Assembly: GCF_017873175.1 (NCBI RefSeq)
Contig: NZ_JAGGJW010000003.1
Span: forward strand, 62,001-126,000
Direction of reading: 5' to 3'
Source of the DNA: Neorhizobium petrolearium
GTDB lineage: Bacteria > Pseudomonadota > Alphaproteobacteria > Rhizobiales > Rhizobiaceae
Length of the DNA: 64,000 nt
A program made the position numbers and the translations under genes. The notes under the pieces are model-generated. The model was not told where the DNA came from and ran no database searches. It saw only the letters and a program-made list of their open reading frames with translations. Shown here in pieces: positions 28,459 through 35,445 of this stretch; positions within the stretch are counted from its first letter, which is position 1, and each line of letters opens with the position of its first letter.

Positions 28459-30165
28459 TTACTCGGCGTTGTTGCGGTTCTTGAGAGCCGCACCGAGGAT
28501 GTCGCCGAGCGAAGCACCCGAGTCGGACGAACCGAACTGAGCGACGGCTTCCTTCTCTTCCGCGATCTCGAGAGCCTTGATCGACAGCATGACCTTGCGG
28601 TCCTTCTTGGAGAAGTTGACGACGCGGGCATCGACGACCTGACCGACCGAGAAACGCTCCGGGCGCTGTTCGTCACGGTCGCGGGAAAGATCGGCGCGAC
28701 GGATGAACGACGTGATGTCCTCGTGGTTGACGAGCTTCACTTCGATGCCGCCATCGTTGACGCCGATGACTTCGCAGGAAACGACGGCATTCTTGCGCAG
28801 ATCGCCGGAAGCGGCTGCTTCGCCAACCGAGTCACGGCCGAGCTGCTTGATGCCGAGCGAGATGCGTTCCTTCTCGACGTCCACATCGAGAACGACGGCC
28901 TTGACGACGTCGCCCTTGTTATATTCCTCGATGACCTGCTCGCCCGGACGGTTCCAGTCGAGGTCGGAGAGGTGGACCATGCCGTCGACATCGCCCTCGA
29001 GGCCGATGAACAGACCGAACTCGGTCTTGTTCTTGACTTCGCCTTCGACTTCAGTACCGGCCGGGTGGCTGTAGGCGAATGCCTGCCACGGGTTTTCCAG
29101 CGTCTGCTTGAGGCCGAGCGATATACGGCGCTTGGACGGATCGACTTCGAGAACGACGACCTCGACTTCCTGGCTCGTGGAGAGGATCTTGCCGGGATGG
29201 ACGTTCTTCTTGGTCCAGGACATTTCCGAAATGTGGATCAGGCCTTCGATGCCCGGCTCCAGTTCAACGAACGCACCGTAATCGGTGATGTTCGTAACGG
29301 TACCGGAAATCTTCTTGCCGACCGGATACTTGGCGGCAATGCCATCCCACGGATCCGACTCGAGCTGCTTCATGCCGAGCGAGATACGATGAGTTTCCTG
29401 GTTGATGCGGATGATCTGAACCTTGACCTGCTGGCCAATGGACAGGATTTCTGACGGATGGTTGACGCGGCGCCATGCCATGTCGGTGACGTGCAGCAGA
29501 CCGTCGATGCCGCCGAGGTCGACGAACGCACCGTAATCGGTGATGTTCTTGACGACACCTTCGACAACCTGGCCTTCTTCCAGGTTCTGAACGATTTCAG
29601 AACGCTGCTCGGCGCGGGACTCTTCGAGAACCGTGCGGCGCGAAACCACGATGTTGCCGCGACGCTTGTCCATCTTGAGGATTTCGAAGGGCTGCGGGTT
29701 GTGCATGAGCGGGGTGACGTCGCGGATCGGACGGATGTCGACCTGCGAACGCGGCAGGAAGGCAACGGCGCCGTCGAGATCGACGGTGAAGCCACCCTTG
29801 ACCTGGTTGAAGATGACGCCTTCGACGCGCTCGCCGGCCTCGAACTTGGCTTCGAGCTTGACCCAGCTTTCTTCGCGGCGCGCCTTCTCGCGAGAGAGAA
29901 CCGCTTCGCCGAGAGCGTTTTCGATGCGCTCGACATAAACTTCGACTTCGTCGCCGACCTTCAGCGATCCGTCCTTGCCCTTGGCGCCGAATTCTTTCAG
30001 CGCGATGCGACCTTCGACCTTGAGGCCGACGTCAACAACCGCGACGTCCTTTTCGATCGCCGTCACAATGCCCTTGGCGACATAGCCTTCAGCAAGATCG
30101 GTCTTAGCGAAGGACTCTTCGAGGAGGGCTGCGAAGTCCTCCCGCGTGGGGTTAGATACTGCCAT
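28459..30165 (-). CDS. rpsA: 30S ribosomal protein S1
   Basis: 568 codons, normal length. Six S1 (OB-fold) repeats are visible, several with the motif VTDYGAFVDLGGIDGLLHVTDM or NITDYGAFVELEPGIEGLIHISEM. S1 helps mRNA bind to the 30S subunit. The ATG at 30165 begins MAVSNPTREDFAALLEESFA, the usual rhizobial start. It follows cmk by 164 bases; a GAGCCGG/CCGGCT hairpin and a promoter lie in that gap. An AGGAG site sits close to the ATG. Confidence 0.96.
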   Translation of the reverse strand: MAVSNPTREDFAALLEESFAKTDLAEGYVAKGIVTAIEKDVAVVDVGLKVEGRIALKEFGAKGKDGSLKVGDEVEVYVERIENALGEAVLSREKARREESWVKLEAKFEAGERVEGVIFNQVKGGFTVDLDGAVAFLPRSQVDIRPIRDVTPLMHNPQPFEILKMDKRRGNIVVSRRTVLEESRAEQRSEIVQNLEEGQVVEGVVKNITDYGAFVDLGGIDGLLHVTDMAWRRVNHPSEILSIGQQVKVQIIRINQETHRISLGMKQLESDPWDGIAAKYPVGKKISGTVTNITDYGAFVELEPGIEGLIHISEMSWTKKNVHPGKILSTSQEVEVVVLEVDPSKRRISLGLKQTLENPWQAFAYSHPAGTEVEGEVKNKTEFGLFIGLEGDVDGMVHLSDLDWNRPGEQVIEEYNKGDVVKAVVLDVDVEKERISLGIKQLGRDSVGEAAASGDLRKNAVVSCEVIGVNDGGIEVKLVNHEDITSFIRRADLSRDRDEQRPERFSVGQVVDARVVNFSKKDRKVMLSIKALEIAEEKEAVAQFGSSDSGASLGDILGAALKNRNNAE

Positions 30166-30256
30166 GAAATCTCCTAGAGTGCCTCTAAACAGGCACGTAT
30201 GCGCCGGTGGTTCGTGTTGCACATGCCTGAGCATCAGGTCCGCCTCCTTTGTAGAG

Positions 30257-30285
30257 GACAATCCGGCGCGGGGACCGAGCGTCAA
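30257..30285 (-). promoter_or_regulatory. probable rpsA promoter
   Basis: On the minus strand TTGACG (30285-30280), 17-base spacer, ATTGTC (30262-30257). The -35 is good and the -10 weak. About 90 bases of leader separate it from the rpsA ATG; S1 leaders are often autoregulated, though no specific element was identified. Confidence 0.45.
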
Positions 30286-30329
30286 GCGGGTTCTCAAAGA
30301 CGAAGCCGGCCGCAAACCGGCTCACATCG

Positions 30330-30959
30330 TCAAGTCGTCTTCAAGGCGGCGTCGATGATAACCTTCGCTGCCTGAAACGCGGCCTCTATACTCATTTCCG
30401 ACGTATCAAGCAAGTACGCATCCTCGGCAGGCTTCAAAGGGCTATCGGCACGGCCCATATCCCGCTCGTCGCGCTTCTTCACGTCGGCGAAAATCGCCGC
30501 ATAGTCGGCCACGCCGCCCTTGGCGAGAATCTCGTCATAACGACGTCTCGCCCTCACGTCCGGCGAAGCGGTCACATAGAGCTTCACCCGTGCATCCGGG
30601 CAGACGACCGTTCCGATATCCCGGCCATCCAGTACCGTTCCCGGCTCTCTTTGCGAAAAATCACGCTGGGCCTCGACCAATGCCCGGCGGACGGAAGGCA
30701 TGACAGCAATTTTCGAGGCCGCCTCGCCGATCTCATGGCTGGACAATATATCGCGATCGAGTCCTGCCAATTCAACGCCTTTTGCCACTTTCTCGGCGAC
30801 CTTTTCATCATCAAGCGGCAGGCCGGCATCGATCAACGCCTTTGCGGTGGCACGGTAAGTGAGGCCGGTGTCGAGATGGTGAAAGCCGTATTCTTCTGCG
30901 AGGCGGCGGGAAAGCGTCCCCTTGCCGGAGGCGGCGGGTCCGTCGATAGCGATGATCAT
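30330..30959 (-). CDS. cmk: (d)CMP kinase
   Basis: 209 codons. Phosphorylates CMP/dCMP. P-loop [30 protein letters not shown] at the N-terminus, [26 protein letters not shown] and the lid region [28 protein letters not shown] are characteristic. The ATG at 30959 starts [12 protein letters not shown]. It is 22 bases downstream of the PaiB-like gene and upstream of rpsA. In rhizobia I know, aroA usually occupies the position upstream of cmk. Confidence 0.95.
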   Translation of the reverse strand: MIIAIDGPAASGKGTLSRRLAEEYGFHHLDTGLTYRATAKALIDAGLPLDDEKVAEKVAKGVELAGLDRDILSSHEIGEAASKIAVMPSVRRALVEAQRDFSQREPGTVLDGRDIGTVVCPDARVKLYVTASPDVRARRRYDEILAKGGVADYAAIFADVKKRDERDMGRADSPLKPAEDAYLLDTSEMSIEAAFQAAKVIIDAALKTT

Positions 30960-30981
30960 TCCAGACGTCAATTTCCCAAAC

Positions 30982-31623
30982 TCAAGCTTCGCGCGCTGCG
31001 CCATAATGACGGACGAGTTCCGCCATATCGTCCTGTCCGGGCATTTCATCAAGCCCTGCCGCAACGCCTTCACGATCGGCGACCGGGCGGTTTTGGCTCA
31101 CCTTCCACTTGCCTTCGATCTCGGCGATCTCAATCTCCACGCCGACGATGCCCTTCAGTTGCGCGCGAATGAAGTCTTCCGGCGCATCGCCTACCGACCA
31201 GGGCAAGGCGCGCTTGCCCTCATGCTGATTGGTCATGGCGTTGATCTGGGCAAGCAGCCAATCGGCATCCTCCATAACCCGGGCCGGCCCTCTTGCCTGG
31301 ACGATCGCGTAATTCCACGTCGGCACGACTTTGCCGGTCTCGCGCTTGGTCTGATACCATGAGGGCGTAACATAGAAATCCGCACCCTGGAAAACAGTGA
31401 GAACCGGCGCTCCGTCTCGGATATCCTTCCACTGGCCGTTCGCGCGGGCAAGATGCAGCCTCAGCGTTCCCTTTGCAGAGGCATCGGCATCCAGATGGAA
31501 TGGTACCGGATTGGCAATGAGGCCGGTATTGCCGGAGGTGATCAAAAGGCCGAGTGAATGCGCGCGGATCAATGCATGCTGGGTGCCCAGGTCTTCTTCT
31601 CGAAAATGCGGCGGTTGATACAT
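30982..31623 (-). CDS. FMN-binding negative transcriptional regulator, PaiB family
   Basis: 213 codons. Split-barrel flavin-binding fold. The N-terminus [31 protein letters not shown], the central [15 protein letters not shown] and [39 protein letters not shown] are strong PaiB signatures. In Bacillus PaiB represses protease and sporulation genes; in proteobacteria the role is unclear and an oxidoreductase or protective function is equally possible. It lies directly upstream of cmk, transcribed with it, and divergent from the TIGR02300 gene. Confidence 0.88.
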   Translation of the reverse strand: MYQPPHFREEDLGTQHALIRAHSLGLLITSGNTGLIANPVPFHLDADASAKGTLRLHLARANGQWKDIRDGAPVLTVFQGADFYVTPSWYQTKRETGKVVPTWNYAIVQARGPARVMEDADWLLAQINAMTNQHEGKRALPWSVGDAPEDFIRAQLKGIVGVEIEIAEIEGKWKVSQNRPVADREGVAAGLDEMPGQDDMAELVRHYGAAREA

Positions 31624-31827
31624 GGGCGGCTTCCTTCCATCCTGACGGGGTGACTATCATAAAGCTGCCGGACGGTCACCCGGGACGCGTTGATGCAATC
31701 CATGAAAGTTTGTCTTTGACATCACGGGGTACAAGCCTTAAGGGGACCGGCTTAGTTTTTCACCCAATAGAGCCGCTTTCCAAGCGGCGCGCCGATCTAC
31801 TCGGCCATCCCTCATGAGGCTCTGACT

Positions 31828-32214
31828 GTGGCAAAAGCGGAACTCGGAACCAAACGCACCGATCCGGATACCGGCAAGAAGTTCTACGATCTGAACCGCG
31901 ACCCGGTGGTCTCCCCCTATACCGGCAAGTCCTGGCCGCTCTCCTTCTTCGAAGAAAACAGCGTAGCTGTGAAGATGGAACAGGCCGAGGAAGAGGACGT
32001 CCAGGAAGTCGATACCGAAAATCCGGAAGTCGAACTCGTTTCGCTCGAAGAAGGCGACGAGGCCGCCGGCGGCGATGACCTGCCGGATATGGGCGACGAC
32101 GACGTCGATCTCGGCGATGACGACGACGATACCTTCCTTCAAACCGACGAAGACGATGAAGACGACGATATGTCGGGCATTATCGGCGTCACCGGCGACG
32201 ACGACGAAGTCTGA
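31828..32214 (+). CDS. TIGR02300 family protein
   Basis: 128 codons, GTG start at 31828 (no in-frame ATG precedes the conserved AKAELGTKRTDPDTGKKFYDLNRDPVVSPYTGKSWPL). The N-terminal 50 residues are a conserved alphaproteobacterial module of unknown function that resembles a small zinc-ribbon-like fold without its Cys. The rest is a very acidic tail (Asp/Glu runs, e.g. MGDDDVDLGDDDDDTF). Normally found near aroA-cmk-rpsA and tRNA-Ala, as here. Confidence 0.88.
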   Translation: MAKAELGTKRTDPDTGKKFYDLNRDPVVSPYTGKSWPLSFFEENSVAVKMEQAEEEDVQEVDTENPEVELVSLEEGDEAAGGDDLPDMGDDDVDLGDDDDDTFLQTDEDDEDDDMSGIIGVTGDDDEV

Positions 32215-32230
32215 TCGGATTCCACTTCAA

Positions 32231-32261
32231 GGCCCGGCAAGTCAATAAAAGTTGCCGGGCC
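32231..32261 (+). terminator. GC-rich hairpin after the TIGR02300 gene
   Basis: GGCCCGGCAA (32231-32240) pairs perfectly with TTGCCGGGCC (32252-32261) over an 11-base A-rich loop. The downstream sequence GACAAATTT is only a poor U-tract, so it may be a weak or Rho-assisted terminator, or an mRNA-end stabiliser. Confidence 0.5.
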
Positions 32262-32370
32262 GACAAATTTCGGCTTGCACTCTCCGAAAACCGGAAGTAA
32301 TAAGCCGCCACTCCGCGAGGCGCAGCGCCCAGGAGTTTCCCAGGACCGGAAGATACCGGACCACCCTGAT

Positions 32371-32446
<76 letters not shown>

Positions 32447-32507
32447 AATCCCCCATGGGGACAATTTTATTAGACAAATCAAAGCATTACGGCAGGCGCT
32501 AATTTTC

Positions 32508-32531
32508 ATTCTGACCAATCATTCTGACCAA
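32508..32531 (+). repeat. left pair of 11-bp integrase arm-type repeats
   Basis: ATTCTGACCAA occurs at 32508-32518 and again at 32521-32531, 13 bases apart in direct orientation. The same pair with the same spacing occurs at 38663-38686. The left pair begins 58 bases inside attL. Confidence 0.8.
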
Positions 32532-32716
32532 GATTGGCTTAAGCCTGTATCTGATGCTGCTGCGGCAGCGAATCTGGGCGTCCAAGATTTGGTCGAAAGT
32601 CCCGCCCCCGTCCAATCTCTCAACATCTCCCATGTGCCATCTTTGAGGTTTACGCAGACGTAGACCGAATGCCCCCGGCGGTATTCCAATTCGAAGCTTG
32701 CCGTCTTGATGTGCAT
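32519..32716 (-). CDS. small unrecognised protein of the island (65 aa)
   Basis: 65 codons. Starts 2 bases after the stop of the 61-codon gene (start at 32716, previous stop ends at 32719), which supports translation as part of an operon behind the recombinase gene. Sequence FELEYRRGHSVYVCVNLKDGTWEMLRDWTGAG suggests a small beta-rich fold; no family recognised. The stop codon falls in the arm-type repeat, so the gene ends at the element boundary. Confidence 0.45.
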   Translation of the reverse strand: MHIKTASFELEYRRGHSVYVCVNLKDGTWEMLRDWTGAGLSTKSWTPRFAAAAASDTGLSQSWSE

Positions 32717-32718
32717 CT

Positions 32719-32904
32719 TTATGCGCCTCCATTCCTTCCGGTCGTGTCTTTGTCGCGATGCCGGTCGGCGGGTACCAGCTCAAGCAGAGCACTCTCTTCA
32801 AGTACCCTGAGATTATCCATGAGGTGATCCGGCGCGAGATGGGCATAAATGACCCCGTCCCCCTGCATCTGTAGGGGGTATTGCTCAATCGAGACCGACT
32901 GCAT
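32719..32904 (-). CDS. small unrecognised protein of the island (61 aa)
   Basis: 61 codons. The ATG at 32904 directly follows the recombinase stop (TAG at 32907-32905) with no gap. Sequence MQSVSIEQYPLQMQGDGVIYAHLAPDHLMDNLRVLEESALLEL is acidic in its middle and basic at the C-terminus. No family recognised. APDHLMDNLRVLEE may be reminiscent of the short APEHL motif of integrase C-termini, but it is too short to judge. Confidence 0.45.
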   Translation of the reverse strand: MQSVSIEQYPLQMQGDGVIYAHLAPDHLMDNLRVLEESALLELVPADRHRDKDTTGRNGGA

Positions 32905-33549
32905 CTACATCTCACGCTCAGGCCACAAAGCCAGGGCCTTCTCGGTTCCTTCCGGGTCGTCCTTGATCCGATAGACCGTCTGCCGCGAAAGCCCACTGAG
33001 CTTGGCAATCTCGGAAATGCCCGTGTTCTTCCCCAAGAGGTCCCGAACGATAACGACCTGCTTCCTATCGAAGCTTGGTTTGCGCCCGCGATACGATCCA
33101 TCGTCCTTTCCTTTCGCGTGGGCGATACCGGCCCGCTGGGCTTCCTTCGTGGCTTCCGCTTGAGCCTGAGCCGTTGCGGCCATGAAGGCAATCAGAGCGT
33201 CCCTTACGGCCATCTGCATCGGGTCCTTGGTACTGCCGTCGAATGTCATCCCGTTGATGATTGTTCGGACGATCACGCCCCGCGAGAGGAAGGTCTTGAT
33301 GGTGTCCGTCACGTCCAAATAGTTGCGGCCAAGCCTATCGACCCACCGAACGACCAGCGTATCCCCGGCCCGCAGCATGTCGAAGAGCCGCTTGCCTTCC
33401 GGTCGCTCCCTCATAGGGACGCTCACTCCTGAGACGCCCTTGTCCGCGATGACGTGGTCGAAGGTAAAGCCAGCAGCTTCCGCTTGGGTGCGCTGGTGGT
33501 CGAGGGTCTGCTCCGTGGTCGAAACACGGGCGTAGAGGAAGGTGGCCAT
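32905..33549 (-). CDS. serine recombinase (resolvase/invertase family)
   Basis: 214 codons. N-terminal catalytic domain starts MATFLYARVSTTEQTLDHQR with nucleophile Ser10; Arg residues follow in the RVS and R-rich VRWVDRLGRNYLDVTDTI motif; a C-terminal HTH_7-type DNA-binding region (IVRDLLGKNTGISEIAKLSGLSRQTVYRIKDD) completes the small resolvase architecture. The ATG at 33549 fixes the catalytic domain start. A res-like set of repeats lies immediately upstream. No transposase is present, so it may resolve element multimers or invert DNA. Two tiny genes follow without gap. Confidence 0.93.
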   Translation of the reverse strand: MATFLYARVSTTEQTLDHQRTQAEAAGFTFDHVIADKGVSGVSVPMRERPEGKRLFDMLRAGDTLVVRWVDRLGRNYLDVTDTIKTFLSRGVIVRTIINGMTFDGSTKDPMQMAVRDALIAFMAATAQAQAEATKEAQRAGIAHAKGKDDGSYRGRKPSFDRKQVVIVRDLLGKNTGISEIAKLSGLSRQTVYRIKDDPEGTEKALALWPEREM

Positions 33550-33564
33550 CGGCGGATCTCCATG

Positions 33565-33677
33565 TGTCCGAAAGGATATCGTCCGCATGAATAGATGTCC
33601 GAAAGACAAAGGTCAACCCTATCGGACGTATAAAGTGTCCGAAATCCGAAGTCCGCTGAGGTATGCCCTATTGGACA
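33565..33677. promoter_or_regulatory. res-like recombination site upstream of the serine recombinase gene
   Basis: Half-sites matching the resolvase consensus TGTCYRAWA occur as outward pairs: TGTCCGAAA at 33565 with a degenerate partner near 33578-33588, TGTCCGAAA at 33596-33604 with TATCGGACG at 33620-33628, and TGTCCGAAA at 33636-33644 with TATTGGACA at 33669-33677. Three subsites of about 24, 33 and 42 bases recall the three-part res of Tn3-type resolvases. Binding here would also repress the recombinase promoter. Confidence 0.65.
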
Positions 33678-33970
33678 AAGAAAAGTGGATGTGGTGAATG
33701 CGCACCCCAATCACTCCAGAACGATGACCGTTAGCGTCCGCTTTCATATCCCCCGCCTCATCATCATCCGCCCCAAGATTGGAAGTGACAATTATCTGCG
33801 CGATGGGTTGATTTCGCTGCCGAACTCACATTGGTGCGGTGATCGACTTGGGATAGATCACCGACCGCCGACCGCATGGCGGATCGAAGGGGTACAGGGG
33901 GGGGGCCTCGCGCGTGCCGCTAATCCGATGGGGCGCTCAGATTTTTCTACCAAACATTTCGGTAAGAACT
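33678..33970. other. intergenic stretch between res site and HEPN gene
   Basis: About 290 bases with no gene I can support. A run of ten G occurs near 33897-33906. An open frame on the plus strand has no ribosome binding site or recognisable protein sequence. Confidence 0.5.
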
Positions 33971-34567
33971 TCACTTCTCCATAAGGCGAAACCAATCGCG
34001 CACCGTGAGCCTCAACCTGAGTTGCTCATCCTCCGCAAGGGGGCAGCAGTGGGCGATGGGATTACGCAGCGCATTGAGACTAGCGAAGACCTTCTCGACG
34101 GCTTTCTTACTATTGAAGATGGAGCCGAATATTGGCCAATTCGAAGTGATGATCACAGAAAGCTCGCCGAAGGTAGTATAGTCCAATTCATTCTGCGAGC
34201 GTCTGCTCACTCCAGCGTCCATTTCTTTTCTCACACGCTGAGTGACCTCGTTACGGATCGTCTCAGGGACGTACATGTCCCACCAGTTGCTCGTAACAGG
34301 TTCGGCTTCAAACGTCTCTGCCACGAGCCGCCGAATGGAAGTTTCTAGGCTATAGAAGACCTCATAGTGCTTCGCCATTCTTGCGCCTTCAGCCCGAAGA
34401 TCTGCATCGAGCTGCGGGTAGTATTCACTCTCCACCACGACTGCGGCTGGCGGAAGGTGGCCGAACGTGAAGTCAAACCTTCTTTCGAGCGATGTCAGGT
34501 CTTCTGCGATCATTTGGTTCGTCATGCCGAACGACTTAATCTTCTCCCAGACATCTCTATTCGCCAT
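33971..34567 (-). CDS. Swt1-type HEPN domain protein (putative ribonuclease)
   Basis: 198 codons. The C-terminal ALRNPIAHCCPLAEDEQLRLRLTVRDWFRLM contains the HEPN Rx4H catalytic motif (R168-NPIA-H173) in the context typical of the SWT1-like HEPN family. HEPN proteins with this motif are usually metal-independent RNases in toxin-antitoxin or abortive-infection systems. The N-terminal 100 residues contain a helical LERRFDFTFGHL region. The start overlaps the DUF5343 stop by 11 bases, so the two are translated together. RNase activity is inferred. Confidence 0.82.
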   Translation of the reverse strand: MANRDVWEKIKSFGMTNQMIAEDLTSLERRFDFTFGHLPPAAVVVESEYYPQLDADLRAEGARMAKHYEVFYSLETSIRRLVAETFEAEPVTSNWWDMYVPETIRNEVTQRVRKEMDAGVSRRSQNELDYTTFGELSVIITSNWPIFGSIFNSKKAVEKVFASLNALRNPIAHCCPLAEDEQLRLRLTVRDWFRLMEK

Positions 34568-35183
34568 TTAGAAGGTGCTCTCTTAGGCTGCGGAAGATGG
34601 CGTTGAAGACCGCCTGATCAGCGGTTGCAGGTAGGTTCAGGTTTATCGTGTAAGAAAGGTTGAGCCCAAGGCCGCGCTCTGACGGCGGCGGCGGTGGGTA
34701 AGAAGGTGTAATGAAGCTTTCGCTGTCGTTGACAACTTCTGCGGCCTTGGATGGCGCATCAAAATCTGCATAGCTTCGAAGATTGCGAAAGGACGACACT
34801 GTTTGCCGAGCCACACTACTATCAGATGCAGCCCCCGTAACTTGGCAAACAAGGGAGTGAAGCTCTTTCTCGCTCAACTCATAGCAATATTCGTTTACGT
34901 CGAACAACTCCCGATATCCAAACTTAAGCGCTTCAGCTATTGCTTGACCCGCTGTCTGCGAGTTTCGGAACTTGTGGTACAATATCGAGGGCGAGCCATC
35001 CGAATTGACCAGCCCTATTTTCTTCAAAAAAGGAGGGACACTCGCTCCTGTGCCGCCTTTTATCTGGAGCTTGGTTTGGACGAAATCTTGCGTCACTCGC
35101 TCAGGGGTCGCAGCAGATTTAATCCTGTCGAGCGCAGTCTTGATCGTGCCAGGGGCTGACATATAAGGAAGACTAGCTGGCAT
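34557..35183 (-). CDS. DUF5343 domain protein, partner of the HEPN protein
   Basis: 208 codons. The N-terminus MPASLPYMSAPGTIKTALDRIKSAATPERVTQDFVQTKL, then GGTGASVPPFLKKIGLVNSDGSPSILYHKFRNSQTAGQAI, is the winged-helix-like DUF5343 pattern. A Pro-rich linker (ITPSYPPPPPSERG) joins a small C-terminal beta/helix part (LNLSYTINLNLPATADQAVFNAIFRSLREHLL) that looks like a dimerisation or partner-binding tail. Upstream gene of the pair, with the HEPN gene overlapping its end. Probably the regulator or antitoxin; not proven. The 262 bases upstream hold no gene I can support. Confidence 0.82.
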   Translation of the reverse strand: MPASLPYMSAPGTIKTALDRIKSAATPERVTQDFVQTKLQIKGGTGASVPPFLKKIGLVNSDGSPSILYHKFRNSQTAGQAIAEALKFGYRELFDVNEYCYELSEKELHSLVCQVTGAASDSSVARQTVSSFRNLRSYADFDAPSKAAEVVNDSESFITPSYPPPPPSERGLGLNLSYTINLNLPATADQAVFNAIFRSLREHLLNGE

Positions 35184-35445
35184 TTTCCGATATCCTAAGG
35201 GCTAATACTCATCTGATTCGTAGTATAGTTAGTATACCTCTAGCCATTCAAGCTAGCCGCGTTGATTGTGAATACAGCTACCGCGATTTCCACGAGAGAA
35301 TTGCGGTCTGTCCGCCTTATGATCACCTTCATGGTCGGCCCAGACGACGTCAAAATCACCTGTGGAAACTCTGCTACAACCCAAGGCTATCCGCGAGATA
35401 CCCATCAGTCTTCACGAAATCGGCATCTAGGGGTAACGGCCAATG

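Noticed and set aside
33685..33984. 99-codon open frame on the plus strand between res site and HEPN gene
   Set aside because: No ribosome binding site, crosses the G-run, no protein-like pattern; overlaps the 3' end of the HEPN gene.
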